NCBI GenBank assembly: GCA_018694455.1
Contig: JABHNP010000365.1
Coordinates: 1 to 7,066, forward strand
DNA: 7,066 nt
Direction: 5' to 3'
From: Planctomycetaceae bacterium
GTDB taxonomy: Bacteria > Planctomycetota > Planctomycetia > Pirellulales > UBA1268
Shown in pieces: positions 1-5,700 of this stretch (within the stretch, counting starts at the first letter, position 1; every line of letters begins with the position of its first letter). The notes beneath the pieces are model-generated. The model saw only the letters and a program-made list of their open reading frames with translations. It was not told the origin of the DNA and ran no database searches. The translations under genes and the position numbers were made by a program.

Positions 1-2
1 AG

Positions 3-137
3 AATGCGTGTGTGATACAGCTCATTCGTGCAGCTGTTTTTGTTTCAGCCCCCGTTTTCCGAGCGCATGCGTACGCACGAGGTCAGGCGGGTGACGGTGA
101 AACTTTACTGCCACCAGAAACGTGTGGCTGGTAAATA
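3..137 (+). CDS. Possible 3' end of an unidentified gene (partial)
   Basis: A plus-strand frame is open from the window edge to a TAA at 135-137, giving about 44 residues that include LIRAAVFVSAPVFRAHAYA and end in LLPPETCGW. The composition is protein-like (Ala/Val-rich, then Gly/Pro/Glu), and the frame would converge on the minus-strand DUF423 gene, with the 17-bp repeat between the two stops. I do not recognise the protein. A frame of this length can stay open by chance, and a minus-strand frame is open across part of the same stretch, so this is only a candidate. The upstream sequence would decide it. Confidence 0.3.
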
Positions 138-146
138 ATTCATGCA

Positions 147-197
147 GTAGCGAAGTCACTTTAGTAGTGAAGTCACTTCAGCAGTGAAGTCACTCTA
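147..197. repeat. 17-bp tandem repeat, three copies
   Basis: Three head-to-tail 17-bp units lie at 147-163 (gtagcgaagtcacttta), 164-180 (gtagtgaagtcacttca) and 181-197 (gcagtgaagtcactcta). Neighbouring copies differ at two or three positions. The same 17-bp phase continues at 198-214 (about 10 of 17 matches to unit 2) and 215-231 (about 11 of 17 matches to unit 1), so the array appears to run into the last codons of the DUF423 gene. Each unit contains the dyad tgaagt/acttca or a close form. The array sits just downstream of the DUF423 stop. It has no spacers, so it is not a CRISPR array. Confidence 0.8.
171..194 (-). terminator. Repeat-borne hairpin downstream of the DUF423 gene
   Basis: The junction of repeat units 2 and 3 forms a stem: ACTTCA at 175-180 pairs with TGAAGT at 185-190 around the loop GCAG. 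A C-C mismatch follows, then three more pairs (171-173 with 192-194). It lies 18 nt past the DUF423 stop and could end that transcript or protect its 3' end. If the left-edge gene is real, it could serve both convergent genes. No T-tract follows on the minus strand, so a classical intrinsic terminator is not demonstrated. Confidence 0.25.
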
Positions 198-211
198 GAG
201 GCAAATTTAGT

Positions 212-601
212 TCAGAAGCGAAGTCGAGAGATCGCCACGGCAAGCGTCGCCCACCCAACGAGTAGCAGGACGCCACCAATCGGGACAATAGCCCCGAGAA
301 TACGGATGCCGGTAATTGCCAAGACGCCAAGGCATCCACTGAATATCAGCACACCAACCACAAAACACCCAGCAGCAACTGTAAGAAGTGTTGTCAGGCC
401 AGCATTCTCTGAGCCGTTTGCAAGGCTACAGATTGCAACCAGTACAACCGCGTGAAACAGACAGTAACGAACGGCAGTTTCCCAGTTCGCGGCATACCCA
501 TTCGCCTCAAGAAGGTCTTTCAGACCGTGTGCACCAAAAGACCCAGCAGCGACACCAATAAATCCAAGAAGAGCACCGGAAACACAAAACAATTTAAGCA
601 T
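212..601 (-). CDS. DUF423 family small inner-membrane protein (YgdD-like)
   Basis: This is a 129-residue, very hydrophobic protein with four predicted membrane helices, at about 4-22, 44-61, 70-91 and 101-123. It has the DUF423 hallmarks: SFGAHGLK after helix 1 (residues 21-28), FHAVVL (49-54), FSGCLGVLAITG (87-98) and a GAIVPIGG...GW segment (103-117). The family is widespread and its biochemical function is unknown, so none is assigned. I chose the ATG at 601 because family members usually begin only a few residues before the first helix and are about 120-130 aa long. A TTG at 640 or GTG at 616 would add 13 or 5 residues. None of the three starts has a clear Shine-Dalgarno sequence. The gene begins 42 nt after the secretin stop on the same strand, so co-transcription is likely. 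The last codons overlap the degenerate end of the 17-bp repeat. Confidence 0.88.
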   Translation of the reverse strand: MLKLFCVSGALLGFIGVAAGSFGAHGLKDLLEANGYAANWETAVRYCLFHAVVLVAICSLANGSENAGLTTLLTVAAGCFVVGVLIFSGCLGVLAITGIRILGAIVPIGGVLLLVGWATLAVAISRLRF

Positions 602-643
602 AGGGAAAACTGCCACAAGAAAAGGTGAAACAGGAGACAACCA

Positions 644-3418
644 CTACGGCCGCTCGACACCAAGCAGTTTATCCTCTTCCTCTTCCTGAATGATAATTCG
701 TGGAGTGACCATTAACATCAGGCTTTGCGTGGTACGGGCAATACCAACGTTTTTAAAGAGACGATTCACATATGGAATTTTTGAAAGCACTGGAACACCG
801 TATTCATTTCGGCCCTCTCGCATACGCTTAATGCCACCCATCAACACCGTGCCACCGTCAGGCACGCTGACCGTGGTTGTGACTGTTGTAAAGCGGAATT
901 CAGGCTGCTGAATGGTCGTGCCGTTGGAACTAAAGGCCGTCTCAGAGCTGCCCTGTGTCTGGAATGACAGGCCAGGCTGGAACGGAAGCATTCCGCCAGT
1001 ATCAGCTTGGGTGCCTTGTTTTTCGTCACTACTCTTTGCACTTGTCGAACGCTCACCCTCAAACTGGAACTCATCAACCTGACCGATTTCAGAGAAGAAA
1101 GGTACAAGTGTAAGGCGTACAAAGCGACGATCACTGGAAACAACGGCTTGTACGTTCACGCTTGTTCCTTCCGAGAGTACGGTGATAACCGGCTGTTGAG
1201 CCGCAGCAAAGTCACCAACAACTGGAACCACACTCGTTACAAATGGTCGCTGTGTCGTATCAGAAACATACGCATTCTGGCCGTTAAAAAGTGTTACCTT
1301 CGGTGCCTGCATGATATTGCCACGGGTGTTGCCCTGCGCAGCCTGAATCAGAAAGTACGCTTCGATGTCTGAAAGAATTGCAAACCCAAAGTTTGCCGCA
1401 GATGAAGTTACGTCCGGAAGACCTGGGAAGGACGGATACGTACCAGGCCCAAAACTGTTTTGTCGAAAAGGAAGTGAGAAAAAGCTGGATCCGCTCTGTT
1501 GGGTGCCTTGCTGCCCACCTTGTTGACCGCCTTGTTGACCACCTTGTTGACCACCCGTCTGACCACCCTGAGATCCACTGAAAGTAGAAACACCAGGCTG
1601 CCCGAATGCATCAAGCCCAATAAGCTGACTCGGCCCACCAGGTGCTGCCGTAAGGCCTCGTGAAAAAGGACTTGCTGATCCACTTGCTGTAGGCACAGCA
1701 GTCATGTTGAGCGGCTGGTTGACACCCGTTTGAATATTGAAGTCAAAGTCTACGCCAATACGCTCGGCAAAGGCATCATCGAGTGTGATAAATCGCACTT
1801 CGATTGTGACCTGTAAGTCTTGAAGTCGACGAAGTTGATCAAGAAGATCAGCGATCTCTTCATGAACTTCTTGCGTCTGACTCACAACGAGACTGAGATT
1901 TGTTTGAAACGGCATCACAGCACCAGGTCCACCAACCGTGTTCCAGGTTGTGGGAGCCACCGTTTGAGTAATCAATTCAATGAGCGATTGAAAATCAGCC
2001 TGACCACCACCTGTACCAGCAAGTGAAGGTGCTGCTGATGATCCACCACCAACAGACCCACCTTGAAGTTGGCCAAGAACATTCGGATTTGAACTGCCTG
2101 TGCTTGTGGTTGGTGAAGTTCCCATTCCATTTGTAATGCCAGCTGGAGTCGGGCCAACTTCTACCTTTGCTTGTGTTGGTGCCATTCTCGAATAACCAGC
2201 CTCGAGAGCACCAGTGATCCCAAGGTTGTCTGATGAGAAATTCGGGATCGGAATGACCAAGTCGGCAACCGGATATGACACGCTGTAGACCTCACCCTGA
2301 ACAAGCTGTGGACTTGTAATTTTTAAGACTTCGTCACGAATGACGTAATCGAGGTGAAGTGGCTCCAGTAAAAGTTTGAGCGCGCTTTTCAGTGAGATTG
2401 TCTGATCGAGTGCGATTGTGACCGGTGTATCAGTGCCAACAGATTCACTTTCGAGACCAATGAGGTCGACGTGGATCGGTACCTTGGCCTGCTTGGCTAG
2501 ATCGTCAAGAACCTCTGCGAGCGGTTGGTTGCGATACTTCGCCTCTACCTGATTGGAAAGATTTGATTTGATTTTCATTTCAGCAGGAGACATCTGCGAA
2601 CGGCCTTCTGCTGCGAGGCGAGCTCTGCTTTTGGTGAGGTCTTCCCAGTCATGTGTTTCTGGAAACTCGATTGGACCAACAAAGGGCATGCTCGATGCTT
2701 CAACATCTTCAATGACATCGAGAAGAGCGTCTCCTTTACTGCCAGCGAGCATTTTTTGTGTGTCGAGTCGTCGAATCACTCGGCTTTGGCTCAGCAGTTG
2801 GCGTGCAACAACACTATCAGGTGATAGTTGGGCAGCCTTTTTGGCTATGACTTCGGCTTCAGCAAATCGTTGCTCGTCAATGAGTGTGTTATATTCTTCA
2901 ACGAGTGTTGCGAGCCGTTGATCAACTTCGATCTTACGACCACGATCTTTATCAATCTTCAGCTCCACCATGGCGTTCTGGCGGTCAAGCTCAAGCTCAT
3001 TTCGCCGCTTCCCCGAAATCTCTTCGATCTCTGAGCGTGTTCGTTGTACGCGTCTTCCAAGCAGTTTTCGCGTTGCGTCTGGCAAAGCAGTTTCTGCAGC
3101 AACAGTCTCGGCAGTTTTGTCAAGAAGTTCAATTGCTTCGAGAGGATTTTTCTCGGCTAATCGTTTTGCCTCGAGCTGTTGTGCTGCAACCTGTGCTGAA
3201 AGTTTTGCAGCGATGACATCAATCGGTAGAGACTCAGGAGATGCGGCCTGCCCATCAGCACTTTCTGCCTGTGCATTACTGCCTTCTGGCTGTGCATCAG
3301 CTGCAACGATTGGCGTGCCCATCAAAGCAAATGCCATGATGAATGCTGCAGCAGAGTTTTGTTTCGGCATTATCAGAGTGAAAGTAAACTTTCCCTCGGA
3401 ACCGCGTGCCAAGGCCAT
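644..3418 (-). CDS. Secretin (GspD/PilQ-like) outer-membrane channel protein
   Basis: This 924-residue precursor is predicted to form the multimeric outer-membrane pore of a type II secretion or type IV pilus-like system. A signal peptide with a hydrophobic core at about 22-40 has possible cleavage after ADA (residue 42). Residues 65-215 are charged and helical, with a TPR-like part at 172-210. An STN/secretin N-domain-like module spans about 284-368 and leads into DLVIPIPNF (386-394). A Gly/Ser/Thr linker (420-475) precedes a small domain containing TVAPTTWNTVGGPG (486-499). The secretin core begins near 535 and resumes at 675-910, with the family signature VPDGGTVLMGG (852-862) and GVPVLSKIPYVNRLFK (874-889). 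A Gln/Gly repeat (617-642) splits the core. No pilotin-binding tail is evident: the protein stops soon after the barrel. The ATG at 3418 has AGGA eight bases upstream. An ATG at 3370 gives a more typical short signal peptide but lacks a ribosome-binding site. No other secretion genes lie in the window, so the system type is undetermined. Confidence 0.93.
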   Translation of the reverse strand: MALARGSEGKFTFTLIMPKQNSAAAFIMAFALMGTPIVAADAQPEGSNAQAESADGQAASPESLPIDVIAAKLSAQVAAQQLEAKRLAEKNPLEAIELLDKTAETVAAETALPDATRKLLGRRVQRTRSEIEEISGKRRNELELDRQNAMVELKIDKDRGRKIEVDQRLATLVEEYNTLIDEQRFAEAEVIAKKAAQLSPDSVVARQLLSQSRVIRRLDTQKMLAGSKGDALLDVIEDVEASSMPFVGPIEFPETHDWEDLTKSRARLAAEGRSQMSPAEMKIKSNLSNQVEAKYRNQPLAEVLDDLAKQAKVPIHVDLIGLESESVGTDTPVTIALDQTISLKSALKLLLEPLHLDYVIRDEVLKITSPQLVQGEVYSVSYPVADLVIPIPNFSSDNLGITGALEAGYSRMAPTQAKVEVGPTPAGITNGMGTSPTTSTGSSNPNVLGQLQGGSVGGGSSAAPSLAGTGGGQADFQSLIELITQTVAPTTWNTVGGPGAVMPFQTNLSLVVSQTQEVHEEIADLLDQLRRLQDLQVTIEVRFITLDDAFAERIGVDFDFNIQTGVNQPLNMTAVPTASGSASPFSRGLTAAPGGPSQLIGLDAFGQPGVSTFSGSQGGQTGGQQGGQQGGQQGGQQGTQQSGSSFFSLPFRQNSFGPGTYPSFPGLPDVTSSAANFGFAILSDIEAYFLIQAAQGNTRGNIMQAPKVTLFNGQNAYVSDTTQRPFVTSVVPVVGDFAAAQQPVITVLSEGTSVNVQAVVSSDRRFVRLTLVPFFSEIGQVDEFQFEGERSTSAKSSDEKQGTQADTGGMLPFQPGLSFQTQGSSETAFSSNGTTIQQPEFRFTTVTTTVSVPDGGTVLMGGIKRMREGRNEYGVPVLSKIPYVNRLFKNVGIARTTQSLMLMVTPRIIIQEEEEDKLLGVERP
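1506..1565 (-). repeat. 12-bp in-frame minisatellite encoding Gln-Gln-Gly-Gly
   Basis: Five 12-bp units occur in tandem on the plus strand at 1506, 1518, 1530, 1542 and 1554. The second to fourth are nearly identical (ccttgttgacca/g) and the outer two are diverged. On the coding strand they give a QQGG-type repeat covering about residues 618-638 of the secretin. Because the unit is a multiple of three, copy-number change would lengthen or shorten the protein without breaking the frame. The tract lies in a low-complexity insertion (roughly 575-670) between the first strand of the secretin core and the rest of the barrel, probably a flexible loop. Confidence 0.85.
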
Positions 3419-3426
3419 GCCATGAA

Positions 3427-3430
3427 TCCT
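3427..3430 (-). promoter_or_regulatory. Ribosome-binding site of the secretin gene
   Basis: On the minus strand AGGA lies eight bases before the ATG at 3418. This favours that start over the in-frame ATG at 3370, which has only a purine run about 20 nt upstream. Confidence 0.5.
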
Positions 3431-3464
3431 GTGAAGTCGTGTTCAACCTGTTTGAAGCGAGAGA

Positions 3465-3492
3465 ATTAGCTACGACCTTGAATTGGGGTCAA
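3465..3492 (-). promoter_or_regulatory. Weak candidate promoter of the secretin gene
   Basis: On the minus strand TTGACC (3492-3487) and GCTAAT (3470-3465) are separated by 16 nt. This would start transcription roughly 40 nt upstream of the secretin ATG. The -10 match is poor at the first two positions. The -35 box lies inside the inverted repeat at 3477-3510, so if the promoter is real, that dyad is placed where a repressor or activator could act. Confidence 0.3.
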
Positions 3493-3510
3493 CCCCAAGA
3501 AAGATTCAAG
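3477..3510. promoter_or_regulatory. Nested inverted repeat upstream of the secretin gene
   Basis: The inner dyad TTGGGGT/ACCCCAA occupies 3483-3489 and 3492-3498. It is flanked by a second dyad, CTTGAA (3477-3482) and TTCAAG (3505-3510), with six unpaired bases (gaaaga) on one side only. As RNA it could fold into a stem of six G/C-rich pairs with a TCAA loop on top of six further pairs. It is the most structured part of the 218-nt gap between the regulator and the secretin. It could be an operator, a 5' leader structure of the secretin mRNA or a terminator of the regulator transcript. No T-run follows it on the minus strand, which argues against a simple terminator. Confidence 0.5.
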
Positions 3511-3636
3511 GACGCAACATGCTTGCCCGGTCTTCCTGCCTTCACAAGACAGCCAGATTTCGACGAAAAATCAAGGTATTTACCCTGTGGGATTAAAGAT
3601 TCGCCCCGTACACGTGAGCAGCTAGCAGCTCATAGG

Positions 3637-5409
3637 TCAGCACGCGGCGGGTCGATTCAGCACGCATCGTTCAACGGTTTCAAGAAGTTGGTCGAGCCGA
3701 AATGGTTTAAAAAGAACCAGCTCCACTCCTGCTTGTCGTGCTTTGACAATTGAGTGTCCTGGGTCATACCCAAAGCCAGTCATGAGAATGAGCGGCACGG
3801 GCCCAATGACGTCTTGCAGCTTTACAAGAAGTTCATATCCGCTCATATCAGGCAAACGAATATCAGCGATGATCGCATCGTAGGATGTATCCTTTACTGC
3901 TTTCACCATTGAAATCGCTTCGTTTCCATCACGAGCTGTTTCCACAATACATCCTTGGCGCTCAAGCAGACTATGTGCAGCTGCGCGCACTTCATCATCG
4001 GCATCAACTACAAGAATAGATCGGTCTTTGAGAGCTGTTGTTTGTCCTGTCGCTCTGCCTTGTGACTGCGCGTAACTTGGTGTCATTTTTTCACCCACGC
4101 GTTGAATCACAAGTTTTATGTCACGTGCATTTTTAAGAATCCGTTGTAGGCGTTCAACAACGTCAGGGTCATGGCCAATGTATCGCTCCATGACGTTGAC
4201 TGTATCGTTGAGCAGTTGGTCAACCGGTAAGGCAACGGCTCCATGAATTGCTTCAACACTTTCGGCTGCGGTGCTGGCTTTTTCAGCTACGAGTAATTCA
4301 AGTGTGTTGAGTGATGCGGCTACATCCTGTGCGAATATTTGAAGGAACTGAAGATCTATGTCAGTGAAACTGCCAGGCTCTGGGCTTTCGACGTTAAAGG
4401 TTCCAATGACTTCGGTATGCATTAGCAGCGGAACAGTAATAGAGCTTTTTGCTCCTTTGCAGCCTTCGAGAAATCGAATGTCTTCGATTGTGTTGTCGCA
4501 GAAATAACTTCTGCCGGTTGCGGCTACATAGCCGGTGACGCCATTGTTTTCCTCACGAGCGAAGAGAACACGAGACTCTGCTTCAGGTTGCATGCCTTCG
4601 GCAAGGAGTGGCTCAAGGCGGCTTGTTTGCTTGTCGAGAAGACGGATTTCTAGGACATCAAACTTTAATAGATCTTTTGAATAGTAAATGATATTGCTTT
4701 TGAGCAGTTCGATGCGTTCCTGGACGGTCATGTCAGCCAGTTCAGTCGGAGTGAGATCAGCTAATGTCTGTCCTGCCTGATGAATCGCTGCTCGCTTTTG
4801 TTGCTCAAGCATGGTTCGTGTCACATCACGCACAACGACTACGGATCCTTCGGGAGAGTTTCCCGGTTTCTCATCCATGCCTTGAAGCCCAGGAGGTGGC
4901 ACGCAAAACAGTGGTGAAGATTGAAGATGGAGAAAGCGATCGTCAGGCATACGCAGAACAAGGCCACCGCTTTCTGCCGATGCCTCATTATCAAGCCAAG
5001 TACTTGGAAGAGACCGATCACCTGAGGGGTGTGCCCAGTTTGGTGTTCCGAGAGCAGTGAGGAAATCTGCTGAGGCGATTTTTTGGCCATCAAAAAGAGA
5101 TTCTAGAATATCGTTTGCCCACAGAACCCGTCCACGAGAATCAAGAAGTGCAACGCCATCAGGAAAATGTTCAAGAATAGTTGGCCCCATCAATAAGGCT
5201 GCAACTGTTTCTGGTTTGGTTGTAATTTGGCCAGCGAGCAGAACAGCAGTCACTGGCTGGCTTGCAACCATTGCCACCATGTCTGCTGGCGTATCGACTG
5301 ATACAAAATCGCACTCTTCTGGATTGAAAAGTCCGGTCGTCTCGATAAATTCTGGCGCGGAGGGCTTATCACCGGGGATGCCTGCGACAATTATTTTGGG
5401 CTTGGACAC
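3637..5409 (-). CDS. PAS-GAF-receiver signalling protein with a kinase-like helical segment but no kinase domain
   Basis: This 590-residue protein is predicted to be cytoplasmic, with no signal peptide or membrane helix. Residues 1-65 look like half of a degenerate receiver (KIIVAG, FVSVDT, VTAVLLAG) without a phospho-acceptor. A PAS domain covers about 77-199 and a GAF domain about 225-368. A helical segment at 380-442 resembles the dimerisation region of a histidine kinase, with H389 near the expected place, but the HExxP motif is absent and no ATP-binding domain follows. The C-terminal receiver (464-585) has D469, the phospho-acceptor D516, T544 and K568, but the second residue of the usual acidic pair is A470. 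There is no DNA-binding or enzymatic output domain, so it probably works through protein partners. The GTG start at 5409 has GGAG eight bases upstream. It is divergent from sdhC and followed after 218 nt by the secretin. The ligand and phosphodonor are unknown. Confidence 0.9.
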   Translation of the reverse strand: MSKPKIIVAGIPGDKPSAPEFIETTGLFNPEECDFVSVDTPADMVAMVASQPVTAVLLAGQITTKPETVAALLMGPTILEHFPDGVALLDSRGRVLWANDILESLFDGQKIASADFLTALGTPNWAHPSGDRSLPSTWLDNEASAESGGLVLRMPDDRFLHLQSSPLFCVPPPGLQGMDEKPGNSPEGSVVVVRDVTRTMLEQQKRAAIHQAGQTLADLTPTELADMTVQERIELLKSNIIYYSKDLLKFDVLEIRLLDKQTSRLEPLLAEGMQPEAESRVLFAREENNGVTGYVAATGRSYFCDNTIEDIRFLEGCKGAKSSITVPLLMHTEVIGTFNVESPEPGSFTDIDLQFLQIFAQDVAASLNTLELLVAEKASTAAESVEAIHGAVALPVDQLLNDTVNVMERYIGHDPDVVERLQRILKNARDIKLVIQRVGEKMTPSYAQSQGRATGQTTALKDRSILVVDADDEVRAAAHSLLERQGCIVETARDGNEAISMVKAVKDTSYDAIIADIRLPDMSGYELLVKLQDVIGPVPLILMTGFGYDPGHSIVKARQAGVELVLFKPFRLDQLLETVERCVLNRPAAC

Positions 5410-5417
5410 CCTACGAT

Positions 5418-5421
5418 CTCC
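5418..5421 (-). promoter_or_regulatory. Ribosome-binding site of the PAS-GAF-receiver gene
   Basis: GGAG on the minus strand lies eight bases before the GTG at 5409. It supports a non-ATG start and the N-terminus MSKPKIIVAG. Confidence 0.65.
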
Positions 5422-5449
5422 AGTGAAATGTGATTGCTTTATTCTCGGA

Positions 5450-5479
5450 AGTATAAATCCAAGCCGCGAGTCTCGCCAA
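5450..5479 (-). promoter_or_regulatory. Candidate promoter of the PAS-GAF-receiver gene
   Basis: On the minus strand TTGGCG (5479-5474) and TATACT (5455-5450) are 18 nt apart, matching the housekeeping consensus at four and five of six positions. Transcription would start near 5443, giving a leader of about 35 nt. A perfect palindrome, GCGAG-T-CTCGC at 5466-5476, overlaps the -35 box and could bind a regulator. Confidence 0.4.
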
Positions 5480-5493
5480 ACTCTGGCTGGGCG

Positions 5494-5521
5494 TTGCCCT
5501 GAGAGGTACGAGACCTATACT
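5494..5521 (+). promoter_or_regulatory. Candidate promoter of the sdh operon
   Basis: TTGCCC (5494-5499) and TATACT (5516-5521) are 16 nt apart, matching the housekeeping consensus at four and five of six positions. The -10 box forms the left arm of the palindrome at 5514-5531. A start near 5528 would leave an unusually long leader of about 170 nt before the sdhC start codon. Confidence 0.4.
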
Positions 5522-5531
5522 GAAGTATAGG
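5514..5531. promoter_or_regulatory. Perfect palindrome over the proposed sdh -10 box (possible operator)
   Basis: CCTATACTGAAGTATAGG has two perfect 8-bp arms around GA. It lies in the divergent region between the regulator and sdhC and covers the best plus-strand -10 candidate. Its size and symmetry suit a dimeric DNA-binding protein. The T/A-rich arms could also simply reflect a -10-like hexamer occurring on both strands. I cannot name the binding protein, and the neighbouring receiver protein has no visible DNA-binding domain. Confidence 0.45.
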
Positions 5532-5690
5532 AAACGCGGGCGAAATTACGATTTCTTGGTATTGCCGCTGGTTAGTCCAGAAATCATTCGTTCGTGGCAT
5601 AAAAAGACATCCTTCCAACGTTTGATGCCTGGTGTCGTGGAATTCATCGATCTGCTTACTCGAACGTAGCAGGGATGCCAAATGTTTGAT
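5532..5690 (+). other. Long sdh leader, no gene recognised
   Basis: Apart from small dyads I see nothing definite here. These are GAAAT-TACG-ATTTC (5542-5555), CTGG-TTAGT-CCAG (5568-5580) and TGGCAT (5595-5600), which can pair with ATGCCA (5675-5680) to close most of the leader. A 14-codon frame starts at ATG 5625 and ends at TAG 5667, but it has no clear ribosome-binding site. No known riboswitch or tRNA pattern was recognised. Confidence 0.3.
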
Positions 5691-5696
5691 GAGGAG
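5691..5696 (+). promoter_or_regulatory. Ribosome-binding site deciding the sdhC start
   Basis: GAGGAG ends four bases before the GTG at 5701, slightly close but strong. It favours GTG 5701 (MSTTSLTDD...) over the in-frame ATG at 5689, which overlaps this motif, and over the GTG at 5632, which has no such site. Confidence 0.6.
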
Positions 5697-5700
5697 TACC

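Noticed and set aside
64..77. Overlapping short palindromes CGCATGCG and TGCGTACGCA
   Set aside because: They are short, lie in what may be coding sequence and have no nearby promoter or gene start to give them meaning.
147..197. Tandem repeats considered as a CRISPR array
   Set aside because: The units are only 17 bp, directly adjacent without spacers, and no cas gene is present.
1007..1372. Plus-strand open frame of 121 codons within the secretin gene
   Set aside because: It is antisense to the conserved secretin barrel; the product is Cys/Arg-rich with no domain-like pattern and no ribosome-binding site noted.
2970..3425. Plus-strand open frame of 151 codons opposite the secretin N-terminus
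   Set aside because: It is antisense to a strongly supported gene. The Ser/Arg/Ala-rich product looks like the mirror of that gene's codon pattern and has no recognisable motif.
3615..3632. Imperfect palindrome TGAGCAGCTAGCAGCTCA just after the regulator stop, considered as a terminator
   Set aside because: It has only five outer pairs before a mismatch, and no T-run follows on the minus strand.
3406..3753. Plus-strand frame of 115 codons spanning the gap between regulator and secretin
   Set aside because: It overlaps both flanking genes in antisense, including the conserved receiver C-terminus, and has no family resemblance. The part in the gap is better explained as regulatory DNA.
5057..5530. 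Plus-strand frame of 157 codons opposite the regulator N-terminus
   Set aside because: It is antisense to the PAS-containing protein and runs over both proposed promoters; its Ser/Arg-rich product is not recognisable.
5625..5669. 14-codon frame in the sdh leader, considered as a leader peptide
   Set aside because: It has no clear ribosome-binding site, no run of regulatory codons and no attenuator-like structure.
5439..5681. Minus-strand frame of 80 codons in the divergent intergenic region
   Set aside because: It starts with TTG without a ribosome-binding site, covers the proposed promoters and palindromes, and has no recognisable motif. A small unknown protein cannot be fully excluded.
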